NCBI GenBank assembly: GCA_021307315.1 | Contig: JAJSPD010000008.1 | Coordinates: 992,001-1,056,000, forward strand | Direction of reading: 5' to 3' | DNA: 64,000 bases | DNA from: Bisporella sp. PMI_857 | Lineage: Eukaryota; Ascomycota; Leotiomycetes; Helotiales; Helotiaceae | Position numbers and translations under genes: made by a program | Notes under the pieces: generated by a model | The model's database searches: none | What the model saw: only the letters and a program-made list of their open reading frames with translations | Told to the model about the DNA's origin: nothing | Shown: piece by piece, positions 10,731 through 24,665 of the stretch | How positions within the stretch are numbered: position 1 is the stretch's first letter | Layout of the letters: each line of letters begins with the position of its first letter

Positions 10731-13560
10731 TTATCGCGGGCGGCATGTAGTCCGGGATAAGTTGTATTTCACCTTCTTTAGAACTCCCATTTCCTTTTCC
10801 CATGCCTCTACCTTCACCTGACTAGCAGCAAGCTTTCCAAGTAGGTACTGAATTCTGGGTCCCACTTCAGCAGGCTGCTTCGGTAAGGCACCAAGCACAT
10901 TTAGCTCTGCCTCGTACTTATCAATGCTTTTCGTTTCAATCTTCGTCAACTCAGTAAGGACTAGATAGACTCAGAAGTTAGCCACCATTACTTATGTTCA
11001 CATGGACAGATCGCGAACAAATAGTAAGATGCTAAAATGATAAAATTTTGACACTCACTCGCTAAATCAAGTCGACTTTTCAGGACATGGTCTTCAGCTA
11101 GCATCTTAAATGCGGCGTGATAAATTGGCCTTCCTGGATGGATGGTTTGAGGCCGACCCTTGTAGGTTTTAATGCTGACTATGGAGGATCAGCTACCGTT
11201 TGCCAATATACTCAAAACCAAAAGCAAATCAGTCTACATTTGACTTACTTAATTCTGCTGCTGACAGCGCTTCGAGGACAGCCTCTCCGCTTGATGCCGA
11301 AGGGGACAATGAAGATGAGAATGTGTTAGAAAGCAGAACTTCATTGTAGCGTAGCTTTTCGTTTTCTGCCAAATACTTGATCAGGTACCACGCCTGTTCA
11401 GTAGACCATTTAAGATCCGACTTTCCTATAGTTAGTAGATACATCTTGAGGATTTCAGAGGCACTCTGGTCAATGATTTCTGCGACGGCGCGCCTAGGTG
11501 TCTGCCCGGTCTTTAGCCTCCGGGCGAAGAATTCTAAATCCGTCAATCGACCTCCGAGAGTCTCAATGCAATCATCCAGCTCAATCAGATCCTGCCGCTT
11601 CTGACTTGCCGTAAGCGTCTTCTCGTCATCGCTTATGGCTGGAATCTCATCATCCGAATCCAGGTGTGTAATAACAAACTTTTTAGCAACTTTAGGCGTA
11701 ACTAGAGGCAATGTTGGTTCAACTATGCAAAAAATTGATAATTAAGACAGATTTACTTACTATCTCCGAGAGAAATTTGTCTAAAGACCCTATCAGGTAG
11801 CGCTTTACTTAGTGACTTCGAGTAACTTATGTCATTGGTTAGGAATATCACATGAGCGATATTTGAGGTGGTAAGCGTGGCAGCCCATTCTCCAATCTTA
11901 TCATATACGACACTACTTTCATCATTCTTATGTAGAAAGCTATCAATGACAACCACAGGTCGGCACTCTGGGTGAGCTTCGAGCCAATCATCCTCGCTAA
12001 GTTGAGCATCTTTATCGCCTTTGTGGCGATGAGAAAGGGCGACTTGCTTCAGTGCAGTGGTCGTATTTTGCCAAATCTTAGCAAGCTGACTATCGAGTGT
12101 TTCTGAAAACCCAGATTTGACCCCTATTGTTCCCTGAGCAGCGAGGTCAATCAAACTACTGATCGAGTTCATCCAGGAGAAAACTGGCCAATATCCAACA
12201 TTGGCGGCTGCGGCAGAGATTGTAGCAGAGTCGCCCCTGGCTTCTTGAATTGGCTTGCAGTCTATTACTAGAGTGTTCTTACGGTCTTTCAGAGCTTGGT
12301 CAAGAATGAGTTCTTTCTTTCCCGATCCGCGAGGCCCCTGAACAATGATGAAGGTATCTGCAGTCTCTATCAACCAGGTCCGCAGTTGATCGACAACAGT
12401 CTTTCGATCATCCCATATGGCAGATAGACTGACGTCTTCCGATTTCCGATGACGCCTTGCCATATCTAGGAAATCCGTAGCTTGAGCTCGAAACCATTTG
12501 TAAATCACATTGTCTTTGAAATTAAAAGCCTGGTCAATCTTTGCCTTGATGAAGAAAGTCCTTATGGGATCGAAAACCGCCACAGTGAATGTCGCAACTA
12601 GGGCAGCAACTGCAGGTATGACAACTCTTGGATGATTAACAAGCCAATCCTTGACCCAGTTTGACTTCACTTTCTTCTCATACGAAAGCCTTAAAAGCGT
12701 CCCAGATTTTCCGCCACCTAATTCTTCGCCCACCTTGAAGCCATGCAGGCAATTTCGTGCCATAATCGCATGTCTCATACGGGCGAAGTCCAGGTAGGCA
12801 AATCTAGGTAACACCTTGGAGTCATATGGTTGCGACGAAACTTCAGCGAGCTTGCCATATTTTCTAAAGATGCTATACAGAGTTTCTTGTGATAATTCCG
12901 CTGCTTCTCCACCGGGAGCTATAGGTACGAACTCGACCTTGACCCGAGAACTGGGGAACCTGTAAAGGTCCTCAAGCCAGGGCTTGCCAATTACCAGGCT
13001 CGTCCTCACTCGCTGAAACGGCGAGAACCAAGGTTTGATGGGATTTTGCTCCAGATGTTCTGAGACTTGTCTTTCGATATCTTTTGCGGACACATCGGCA
13101 CTGTGAGAAAATTTAATAAAAGCCCCGCCATCCTTGAGCCGGGGAAGGATTTCCGTAACTTCTAATGGCGCGCCTTTTGGTATGGACCTCTTTACCATAT
13201 TCAAGGTCTCATACGATGAGAGCGTCTGAGAATTGAACCGTGTTAGGAGATCCGGCAAAACTACTTCGATCGACATGCCATGGTATTCGAAGCAACCAGT
13301 TCAACTTCAAGGGAAACAAATTGTCGATGAATAGAATACCCTCATTTGGTGCTGCAGAAATGTGCCCAGTTGCATTTTCCCCAGCTTGGGCCGTCAACCT
13401 ATATATATATCTCATTATCAAATAGACAAGCAGTACGAACCGATCATGTTACTAACCTTCTCAAGCCACTTTTTATTCGCCAAGCACCAAAGTCTTGCCT
13501 TATCCTCACCGTCCCCAATGCTGGCAAGCTCGTCGGGTTAAAATAGACACGTCTATTCAT
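10731..13560 (-). CDS. YME2: mitochondrial escape protein Yme2 (Rna12)
   Basis: Inner-membrane protein that affects mitochondrial DNA escape and nucleoid maintenance in yeast. Exons are 13560-13457, 13398-11761, 11722-11249, 11178-11059 and 10960-10731, total about 855 residues as usual. The ATG at 13560 opens an Arg-rich presequence (MNRRVYFNPTSLPALG). An RRM-like region with LYSIFRKYGKL and PRFAYLDFARMRHAIMARNC precedes a single membrane span around VVIPAVAALVATFTVAVF. Then comes an ATPase-like domain with the P-loop VQGPRGSGKKEL and Walker-B-like RPVVVIDSF. Near 13250-13300 the frame slips by one extra base (or two lost), between LLRIPWHVDR and LPDLLTRFNSQTL. All other phases fit. It shares a 315-bp divergent promoter with EMI1. 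Confidence 0.88.
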
Positions 13561-13875
13561 GATTCATATCTCATAACATCATGACCTGGTGTGCTCATAA
13601 TAATATAGATGTAGCAATCCCAAATTAAGTGGGAGGACGGACGTCATTGAAGCGGGTAAGGTAAGCTTCCAGCCTCTTATCTTGGAACAGGGTTTCCTGC
13701 AAGGTTCATGGCGACCCCTGATACAAACATTATTTCGCAGGGGTCACGTTTTCAGGTTATTAAGTATAAGGAAGTGTCTATATTACAAGCACTTGGCAGT
13801 TATTTTGGATGAGAATTATCAGATTCAGCCTCATCGACCTCAATTGAAGACTTTATACATCCAACAGCCTTCATA
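13561..13875. promoter_or_regulatory. divergent promoter of YME2 and EMI1
   Basis: 315 bp between the start codons of two oppositely transcribed genes, both for mitochondrial proteins. No TATA box or known factor site is clear. Its regulatory role is inferred from the head-to-head arrangement. Confidence 0.55.
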
Positions 13876-14601
13876 ATGGTTTGGCCCTTCTCGAATGCAG
13901 CAGAAAAAATTGCTCCAAAAAGCTCACCACCTCTACTTTCCCAGTCAACATCAACCACAGCCCGAGAATATCTCCTCAAGACCCTTAACCCGCGACGAAG
14001 TAGCGGAGAAAGAGCTGCAATCCTTCCTCCAAGAAGTAAGCGCAGAATCCACACCCAACAGCACGAAATACTCACGGAAACCAAAATCCGCTCCTCCACA
14101 GCCCAAAACAACCTCCACTGCTATCTCCCCCTCTCAAACCACCTCTAATCATGAACCACTCTCTGAACGACTCCTACCGACAACCATGTCCTGCCGCGAT
14201 GCCTTCGACGCCGCCTTCTATTGCAACTCATTAGGTGGCCAGTTCAACAATCTATACAGATATGGCGAGGCGCGCTCGTGTTCGGAGCACTGGAACGATT
14301 TCTGGTTCTGCATGCGGACACGGACGTGGAGCGCGGCGGAGAAGGCGGAGGCTATACGCGGCCGGTATAGGGAGAAGGAACGTGTCAAGTATGGGGATGT
14401 GAGGGGAGAGGATGGGAAGAAGGTATTGGGAAGGAGTAGCGAGGATGTGTGGAAAAGCAGGGAGGACATGGTGAGAGAGGGGAGTGTGTGGAATAAGCCG
14501 TGGAGGCGTGGAGGTTTGGAACAGATGAGGAGTGGAATCGCGGGATTAGGGAATATAGGAGAGCGTTGCAGGAACAGGATCCGAAGGGGAGGTTAGGATG
14601 A
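13876..14601 (+). CDS. EMI1: Emi1-like twin-CX9C protein (DUF3128)
   Basis: Homologue of yeast early meiotic induction protein 1, a twin-CX9C protein thought to reside in the mitochondrial intermembrane space. The core reads MSCRDAFDAAFYCNSLGGQF and then SCSEHWNDFWFCMRTRTW. The two Cys pairs are each separated by exactly nine residues. The ATG at 13876 begins MVWPFSNAAEKIAPKSS, but the core lies one frame over, with the switch between about 13905 and 13975, before LTRDEVAEKELQSFLQE. A second slip, one lost G near 14497, moves the tail from a Gly/Arg-rich nonsense reading to EEWNRGIREYRRALQEQD, which ends at 14601 and looks native. The corrected length is about 241 residues. It is convergent with the OMP decarboxylase gene. 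Confidence 0.8.
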
Positions 14602-15199
14602 GGCTCATAGGTAGCTGGGCATGGAGCTCTGTATAATATGGGTTTATAAAATGGATAAGGGAAAAAGGCAGCATCGCATCTCCTCGTTATGGAAGCAGTA
14701 TACAGAAGAAGTATCGTCACGGATGAAAGGACCATGAATCTATGATACCCTATTACTATAGAAGTATAACATTTGACTTCCAATATCATATGCACGCCAT
14801 CTCCTTTTATATCTATGCTTGCGAGGCAAGTTTCAAGAGAAATGCGGTATTTGCCTTGAACAACTTCTACGTAGCATTATCTAATACGAGCAACCACATT
14901 GACAGTATCCCTGTACTACATACCTCCATTTAGAAGCCAGGCCAATAGCAAAAACTTTGTACTTAAAGCAAAAAACAAGAGCTAAAAGTTGTAGGCGATG
15001 GGTAAGGAAATTGATTATAATCTGCGTAATATGATAATTGCTTGGTCAAAACCTGCCAGCAGACTGAAATGATCAACTTCTACAAGATCTGGTATCCATT
15101 TCGCCAGAAACCCATATGTTTTTCCTTCCATGCGATTAACCCTTCCCAACTCCCAGCGGAAAGCCACAATATGTTAATATCTCTGTTTATTGCAGTCCG
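14602..15199. other. convergent intergenic region
   Basis: About 600 bp between the 3' ends of EMI1 and the OMP decarboxylase gene. AT-rich and consistent with two 3' UTRs. Nothing else recognised. Confidence 0.5.
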
Positions 15200-16323
15200 T
15201 CATCCTTTAACCCGCTCCTCATAAGCCGCCCACGCACTCCTCCTATATCTCTCTGCCTCTGCCCTTGGATTCGCGGCCTTGATGATGCCCCTTCCAACTA
15301 TCACGACGTCATTTCCCAGCGCACCCACAAGCTTTTTCGGCGTATTATACTGTTGGCCCTTCCCATCCCCCTCAATATCTGCTTCGTCATCCGCTTCTTC
15401 AGGCGGTAGTTGGCAGCCAGGCGTCATACTCAAAACTGATCGTCTTCTTCCTCGTTCAAGCTCTCCTGACTTACGAAACCCATCACGTATCCTGTATGCT
15501 CCCTCGCGCTCTCTACACACGCTTTCCGTATAGTCTCCGGTCATAAAATTCCCCACGCTACTCATCTGCGCCAAAATAAGCAAACCTCTCTCCAATGGCG
15601 CCTCCTCAATACCTGGATACAGTACCTCCTCCTCGCCAATAGCCTCCCAATTCCGCGGACTATTCGCTGGCTCAAAATGCTGTGAAAAATTCGTCGTGAT
15701 GCTCACAATACTGGCTTTGCGGCCGTCCCTAGAACCCTTATACGCATCCAGCCCATTCTCCTCAGGTATGGGAGTATTGATGGAACTCTCATCATCATCA
15801 CTCTCCACGCTTTCTGGCCGAGGCGTGCCCACGGATATGTCCGTTTTAACTTCATACCTCTTTCTCTCCTCCACCTGACCGCAGCATCCGCCATACTATC
15901 CACGACCGCCTTGCCCGGCACCATATTCACATTCGTGATATGGCTCCATTCTATAATCCGCGCACTCCCTTCCGTATATTGCAATTGTACCGTGTTCCCT
16001 ATATCCCCGAACTTCCTATCCTCGAAAATAAGGAAGCCATGCCGCCGAGCGAGTCGCGCGAGCTTGGCGCCTGTACCGGTGCTGGGATTATAATCCCAGT
16101 TGTTGATGAGGTCGTAGTGCGTCTTAAGCACAACGATAAAGGGTCCGATGGTGTCTGCGAGATAAAGGAGCTGGTTTGTGGTGCTCACATCTGCGGAGAG
16201 ACAGAGGTTGGATTTCTTGATGGACATCAGGCGGAGTAGGTAGTTGGAGAGCGGGTGCGTGGCTCTTTCAGCACGCGCTGAGAACGAGGTTGTCGTTACA
16301 TGGTGTGGATGTGAGGTAGACAT
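15200..16323 (-). CDS. pyrG: orotidine 5'-phosphate decarboxylase
   Basis: Last step of de novo UMP synthesis, cytosolic (URA3 in yeast, pyrG in moulds). The ATG at 16323 opens [20 protein letters not shown]. Family landmarks are [31 protein letters not shown], the catalytic Asp-Lys-Asp set in [15 protein letters not shown] and [13 protein letters not shown] long variable insertion follows, then [26 protein letters not shown], the phosphate-binding [11 protein letters not shown] and the end AAYEERVKG. The insertion between the two halves is typical of filamentous ascomycetes. One base is missing near 15875-15880, where [10 protein letters not shown] must switch to [13 protein letters not shown]. 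Adding it gives 374 residues. No intron seen. Confidence 0.93.
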
Positions 16324-16866
16324 TGTGCTAAGATTGGTGAAGTTGTTTGGAGGTAGGAGCAGCTCGAATCTGGGGTTGGAACTTTTTATAGAGGGCCAAG
16401 CCGTGACGTGGGGTGGGCTGAGAGCACTTTGGGCTGTTCGAAATTGGAAGAGGAAATTACTTTGCAGCGCCAGGATCATCCACACGCGGAATCCAACCGC
16501 TCAAACACAAGTGATCTCGCATTTTCCGATATATGAAAGTAATATTAAAGGAAAGGAACAGTGAAAACCCTATACTTTACTTCTGGCCACACATATCACA
16601 AGGTCATGCATACAAACGCACTGCTAATTTGAAATTTTACGACTTTATTTTGTGTGGCCATATCAGCCATCTTGTACTACATGCTGCGATGTGATAACAC
16701 GAGCTTTTCCAGTGTACCGTCGCAGAAAATGAAACGCAAAACCGCAAGAAGTCTAGCCACAACTATGAAATGTCCCTTAAACACCGCCCATCAGTTCGCT
16801 GATAGAAATAACGATGCCCGTCCAATGCAAAAAGGAAACCAACTAAAGAGATTCGTGAGAAACAAT
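16324..16866. other. intergenic: pyrG upstream, Hsp70 downstream
   Basis: Contains the pyrG promoter region and the 3' flank of the Hsp70 gene. Short open frames without support. Confidence 0.4.
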
Positions 16867-19133
<2,267 letters not shown>

Positions 19134-19326
19134 GATTGTAATCCTGGGGAGGTAGATGTGATTATATTAGACGAGTGTAATGAAATTCTGCTTTCTTCTT
19201 TGACGTAGTATAAAGGAGTTGCAAAGGTATGTGCAAATGTGTTGGATTGAGTTTGGTATGAGGAAGAAAAAAAAGAGAGAAGGAAATTTTGGGAGGAGGG
19301 TTTTATCATTTTCGCTTGCGCAGGCG

Positions 19327-19344
19327 GAAGCTTCTAGATATTTC
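19327..19344. promoter_or_regulatory. heat-shock element upstream of Hsp70
   Basis: Four alternating 5-bp units in register: GAA at 19327, TTC at 19332, GAt at 19337 and TTC at 19342. This is the nGAAn/nTTCn array recognised by Hsf1, with one mismatch. It is 194 bp upstream of the Hsp70 start codon on the minus strand. Further GAA/TTC half-sites follow at 19350-19385 but are not in clean register. Confidence 0.7.
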
Positions 19345-19723
19345 CACACAGAACCTGCCCGAAGAACCTTGAAAGTCCCAGAAGGCACAACAACAAAGCT
19401 GGACACAGGGCGGTCAGTAAATCTGGGTATTCACTCTACTTAGTGGTGACTATGCTTAGTTACGTGGACTCCAATTTTCTCATTTTCCATCTACCAGTAT
19501 TTACTTTGCTCGTTTCTTCCATTTTCCACGACGAAATCAAGTTATGACGAAATAAACAGACCCCTCCATATTGTCTTTGCCTTTGCCCCACCCCACTGTA
19601 CACCACCTATAACCCATTACACCCACCTACATGTAAACAAAGAAAATGCCTGATGAAGTGGCAATTTTGACCTAACCTCACTTCTGCTGCCAAGCATCAC
19701 CTACAGCTCACCACCGCACCCAA

Positions 19724-19744
19724 GAAAAAAAAAAAAAAAAAAAA
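19724..19744. repeat. A-rich homopolymer tract
   Basis: A run of about twenty A residues, interrupted only by a G near its start. Its exact length is unreliable given the homopolymer errors elsewhere in the window. Confidence 0.8.
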
Positions 19745-21779
19745 GATAAGCCTTCTCAGCTTAGGTTGTGACTTTAGAGAGGCCCGAACATTTTTGTTCC
19801 TATGAAGGACATCTCTCTCCTATGCATCATATCATCGATTTAGCCTATGGAGCATACCTCATACGTTTTCCTATACCTCCCTTTTCTCAGCTCCCCAAGC
19901 TCTGGTTCCGTTGGATGCTTAGCTTAGTTTCCCAGTGGCGGTGAAATCAAACAAGACTCGAGCGAACAGAAGAGAAGTGGAGCCCCATCGTCTGGCCTGT
20001 GCAGTGTACGACCGGTGGAGAGATGATAATAAGATCAAGATATCACCAAAGAAGCACTTCTGCAAATACAACAAGCTCTTGATTGCTTCCAGTCTTGTCA
20101 GATTGCAACTACGAAGGGTTCCTAAACCAAGCAAGAGCTGCGCCTTCGAATGCTTTGTCACCATCTCCCCAAGCTGCATTTTCATTAGGACGTCCAGGCT
20201 CTAAAGTATTCTATATTTGAGCTTGTTCAACATTCAGCTTGCTTCGTTTGCACGGCTTTTCTTAAACCATGCAATCAAAATGGGCGCACAATTCTGTTTT
20301 CCTAATGTTCAAGAAATGCAAAGTCCCAATGCTGGGCGGTCCAAAAATAACATGGACAATATCTTCTTTAGCCATCAGTTTAGAGCTATGTCCCTCTATA
20401 TGAAACTAAAGTATAGACGTCACGGCCAATTGCCTTAAGGCTGACCAGTCCGTTTAAACCAAGCGTGCCAGGATCGCACAATGTGATAGAGTTCTTAATA
20501 CAGTGTCAAAAGGGAAACACTGCACGTCTTGGTAGCTTACCACTTTTGAACCCCAAGCATTTTCTAGAATATAGGCTCTTTGGGATTTACCATACTCCAG
20601 CTTTTGAAGGAATTTCGTAACATGTGGTGGATTCAGTCATTGTCACCATGATGACGGTAAACCTCTTCCAAGTTCTGTATTATGAATTCAGTATTTAGGA
20701 ATGAAAGCCCTTTTGCCACACGTACCCTCAAGCGAAAGCTATCCGACTAGTTTGTATAGTTACCGTTGGTTGATAGTGTCTTTTGAACTACTTCGCACTC
20801 AAGGCCTCTCGTCATGATTTTGACAGATTCTGTACCTATCAGACAACCACACTGAACAAGATTGAATAATTCGAAATACATAGAGCAAGTGGGACTGTAA
20901 GAGTTAGACCCTTTGAGTTAAGCAACGTAAATGTATAATAATGATGACATACTAGCTGACTAAAGCCATGCTCCAAACGTTAATAACAAAGCGCAGTGCC
21001 GGCTATGAAGAGAGGCAGTACCATAGGATATGGATAGGGCTAGGGAGAGAAGGCCTATCCTCTATTTACAAACTAATATCGAGTTCTGAGCGTTCTCCAG
21101 AGTTCAGACTTTGAGCTCAGCCTTGAAGGTGAATTACGAGTGGGCCATTTCAAGGCAAGGCGCTTAATCTATGTGAGTCGGTGGATGTCGTGCATGCTAG
21201 TTCACTGGCCGGATTATCTTGCTTCATTTACGGTTCCCATTTCTTGGCTTTACATTATCAGCAAATATCTCAGATTTCGAGAAGCTCATTTCACCTCTTT
21301 GGACAATCCTTCGCAAGGGCTCATTTGATCAGCATTTCACCTGATCAATGCATACAAGCTCAACATCACTTGTCCTGCATCGGGATATTTCTTTTCTTAG
21401 TTCACTCTTCAGCACTCTCTCAGACGTCAAGATATGCCATATTATCTTCACTTCATAGCATGAAATGGGTGATGTATAGCTGAAGAATAATAAAAAGGAA
21501 ATCACTTGATATACATGCACGAAGGATCTATACTAGAAACACACCCACACAGGCGTATCTCCAAAATACATATTAAGCACGCTAATGGGTGACCAAATGG
21601 GGAATGAATGATGAGCACACAATACAAAAGCGCCGGAGCAGGCGATCTGTTGGTGTTGAAAGTTGTACCAAAGGCTGTAACTAACACTACATTCGTTGGC
21701 CTAGAACTAGTTCCAATGAAAGAGCTTGTCCGTCTTGATGAGCAATGATATGTACGCATTCGTGGCAAGACCGCTGGGG

Positions 21780-22560
21780 CGATTGCCTCTCTGCCAGCAC
21801 GGATTCAAGCTCTGTTTACCTTTGTACCAGTAATATCCAGGATTGGCTCTTCAACAGGCTCTCCAGACGCCGCCTAAGCGAGATCGGCCATCTGCTCAAT
21901 ATAGACATGAACATCCACAGGTACTGGCATATGTTTATCGAGGAGGCTAAGCGCTTCGAACCCAGACGATCCGAACCAATTTGCCCTTGCTGCAGGGCTG
22001 CTCTATCTTCGTAGTTTAACTTACTAATACGCTTTCGGAGAAGAACTCCTTCGGGTATAATTCTCGAATAGCCAGAAGATCTGGACGGACCTCCTGTATT
22101 CGTATAACGATCTTCAAGTCACATTTCAAAGCAAGTTAAAGAAACAGTAAAGAACTAATCTCTGTACCTTTGCAGCATGGTTAGCTTCTTTCGGCGTGTT
22201 AGATAATGCGCTTTTCGCACTTGCTTCACTCCTTTTTCCAGCCCTTCGAGACTCCTCGTCCGCTAGTGTTACTCACTACCAGTGATGACACTTCTATCTA
22301 GGGGCTTTTTCTTGCTATAAACTGTTGGGCACATCTTACTCGACACATATCGAAGCTTTAGTCCTGGACTCGTTCGACCATTTCGAAAAGGCCGCCTCGG
22401 CACTATGCCTTTGGTTCGTAAGCTATCCGAACGGGCTGTAGCCTTATTCGTTGGAAATTTTAGAGTCAACAGCTGGAGCCACTGCATGAAAGTGATGAAG
22501 AAGACGTTTTCGACACTGTTTCAGCTATTCTCGGCCAGTGAAACATGATTAAAAGTCAGT
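21780..22560. pseudogene. unresolved broken coding locus
   Basis: Both strands give coding-like pieces here. On plus: SNPDDPNQFALAAGLLYLRS (about 21960), WLASFGVLDNALFALASLLF (after a TTTGCAG acceptor near 22176), IEALVLDSFDHFEKAASALC (about 22350) and, after TTTTAG, LEPLHESDEEDVFDTVSAIL to a stop near 22541. On minus: IRIQEVRPDLLAIRELYPKE and a basic stretch at 22487-22269. The plus series, ending in an acidic tail with matching acceptor sites, seems the better candidate, but indels prevent a clean model. No family recognised. Confidence 0.3.
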
Positions 22561-23218
22561 CGCTAGGAGAGAAAGTTCGTTGGAAGAAGTGAAGCCAGGA
22601 CGATTTTGGGTTCCGGGCGAGTTAGAATAGATGGATGTCAGTTATTGTGCACCTGCAATGGAACATCAGAGAGTCTTTATATTACTCGAATTCTGTATAC
22701 CCATTCCATCACTTTCTACTAGCGGGCGTTTTTTTATTCGCCCAGGGAAAGCGCACTGCTGAATCAAAGCGACAATCCTTCTTAAATATAGATGCAGACC
22801 CAACCGTAGCTAAATCATGAGCCAAAGGATTGCATGTGAGTCAACTGTGCAGAAATCTATAAAGAGGATTTGGACCAAATGAGAAGAGAGGTCTCAAGCA
22901 AGACCTGAAGCAGCTACACCAGATATCATTGGCAGAAATTTTGTTCACTCCGACTATAGATAAATCGTTTTGGAAGGATAAGAACACGTATCTGACAAGA
23001 TAATGAAGTAAGTCTAGAGAAGAGGTGCAAGTTGAGGTAGGTGAATGCACGTGCTAGCTTGCTAAAATTCTTAGCTAAGCCCAAATAAGGTAGCCGAGTG
23101 GTCTGTGCACCGCACACACTCTCAATTTCACCACCATCGTGAAAAATTACCTCGAGGTCGACTTCCAACAAATCTTCAACGACAACCCCCACGAACCGGA
23201 AAATCCAAAACTGCAACC
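22561..23218. other. RPS19 upstream region
   Basis: Promoter and 5' UTR side of the S19 gene. The end near 23130-23218 is rich in C and A, consistent with a ribosomal-protein leader. No known box recognised with confidence. Confidence 0.4.
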
Positions 23219-23904
23219 ATGGCCGGAGGTGTTTCTGTTCGCGATGTTGATGTAAGTATATACTCACCCGAAGGCTGAGGGATCAGGCAAGATGGCTGCA
23301 AATGCCGACGACAATTTCCACAGTATCAGACCTCGCAAGACTTGAGACACAATTGAGCAGGCGCGAGGGGGTCGAAGAGACCTCTGATGACGGAATTTTG
23401 CTGATACGAGGGGTTACCAGGCGCAAAAGTTCATCAACGCATACGCTGCTTTCTTGAAGAGACAGGGAAAGCTCCCCATCCCAGGTACACATCTTTTAAA
23501 ATATTTCTTCTTGGAGAATGCTCTCGCATGCTAACGCTTCACCAGGTTGGGTCGATACCGTCAAGACCGGCACCGCCAAAGAGCTCCCACCACAATCCAT
23601 TGACTGGTTCTACATTCGCGCTGCCAGCATTGCCCGCCACGTCTACCTCCGCAAGACGGTTGGTGTTGGCCGCCTTCGCAAAGTCCACGGCTCGACTAAG
23701 AATCGTGGATCGCGCCCATCCCACCACGTCGACGCCTCCGGCTCTGTCGACCGCAAGGTGTTCCAAGCTCTTGAGAAGATCGGTGTTTTGGAGACCGACG
23801 AAGAGAAGGGAGGTCGTCGTATCACCCAATCGGGACAACGTGATTTAGACCGTATTGCACAGACCACGATCGAGGCCGACGAGGAAGAGGATGATGACGA
23901 GTAA
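23219..23904 (+). CDS. RPS19: 40S ribosomal protein S19 (eS19)
   Basis: Component of the small ribosomal subunit head, needed for 18S rRNA maturation. Exons are 23219-23251 (MAGGVSVRDVD), 23421-23484 (AQKFINAYAAFLKRQGKLPI) and 23546-23904 (WVDTVKTGTAKELPP onward). The introns of 169 and 61 bp have GT-AG ends, and a CTAAC branch site lies before the second acceptor. Total 151 residues, normal length, intact frame. Landmarks are WFYIRAASIARHVYLR, KVHGSTKNRGSRPSHH and QALEKIGVLE. The C-terminus is unusually acidic, ending EADEEEDDDE, a feature I believe is common in filamentous fungal S19. A canonical AATAAA lies 67 bp after the stop. Confidence 0.97.
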
Positions 23905-24665
23905 ATGCTGCATCGGGTCTCGGGTCGCGGGTTTTCTTAAAGGACTTTACGCTGGCATGGAGCGTACATGAATAAAAGCTCTTGAAGGCAATTAATTTGC
24001 TTTCCAAATACCCAAATCGTTGTATTCTCAGACAATTTCAATTTCTTGCATCTTCCGTCATGTGAATTAGTCGGTATACGCTCAGCTGTGGAAGTTCAGC
24101 ACCTGAGATTATGATCAATTCCCCAATCAAGTTTCATAAAGTTCTGCGCCGACCATCGTCTATCACACCTGTTTTAACCGGAAGACTCGAGGCAATCCAG
24201 CGTTCTTAGTCCTTTCAGTCACGCTACTTCTTTAAGGATCATGAGAGTATTTGGTACGATTCCAACAATTTGTTACCCACACCTAGGACTCTACAGAACT
24301 AAACCCTTAAAATCCCATCAATGTTACAATGGCTGTACAACCTATCGATTTTGCCCCATCCCATCCTTCTCATATCCGCATCTCCTTCAGCGCATCTCCC
24401 TTAGCGATGCGCTCGTTCAGGGAGGGCCTTGAGAACTTCCACCGCGAGCCTCTCATGCATAAGTGTAGATGACGAGAAAATGGCAAACTGTACACACACT
24501 GCCACACCCTATCACCATCAACACTCAGAATGCAAAATACACCATTTCCATGATCCATCATCCTAGCCTATTCTAAACGAGTATAACCCATCCTAAGATT
24601 CTACGCTAGTGCTTATATGCACAATGCTGCATCTCCCTTCTTCCTTTCAAACGTCGAACAGCAAT
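23905..24665. other. convergent intergenic region, S19 3' UTR
   Basis: 3' flanks of RPS19 and the Egh16-like gene. Contains the S19 polyadenylation signal. Nothing else recognised. Confidence 0.5.
23971..23976 (+). terminator. AATAAA polyadenylation signal of RPS19
   Basis: Exact AATAAA hexamer 67 bp downstream of the RPS19 stop codon, at a normal distance for a fungal 3' end. Confidence 0.6.

Larger units (their letters stand above)
19134..21780. other. long intergenic region upstream of Hsp70
   Basis: Holds the Hsp70 promoter with a heat-shock element, a poly-A run near 19724-19744, and otherwise only short unsupported open frames. No RNA gene recognised. Confidence 0.4.

Noticed and set aside
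23252..23420. C/D-box snoRNA in RPS19 intron 1
   Set aside because: A TGATGA and a CTGA occur, but they are only about 20 nt apart without terminal stem or correct order spacing.
23539..23838. Open frames antisense to RPS19 (23539-23838 and 23643-23867)
   Set aside because: They are shadows of the highly biased S19 coding sequence, with no independent start or splice support.
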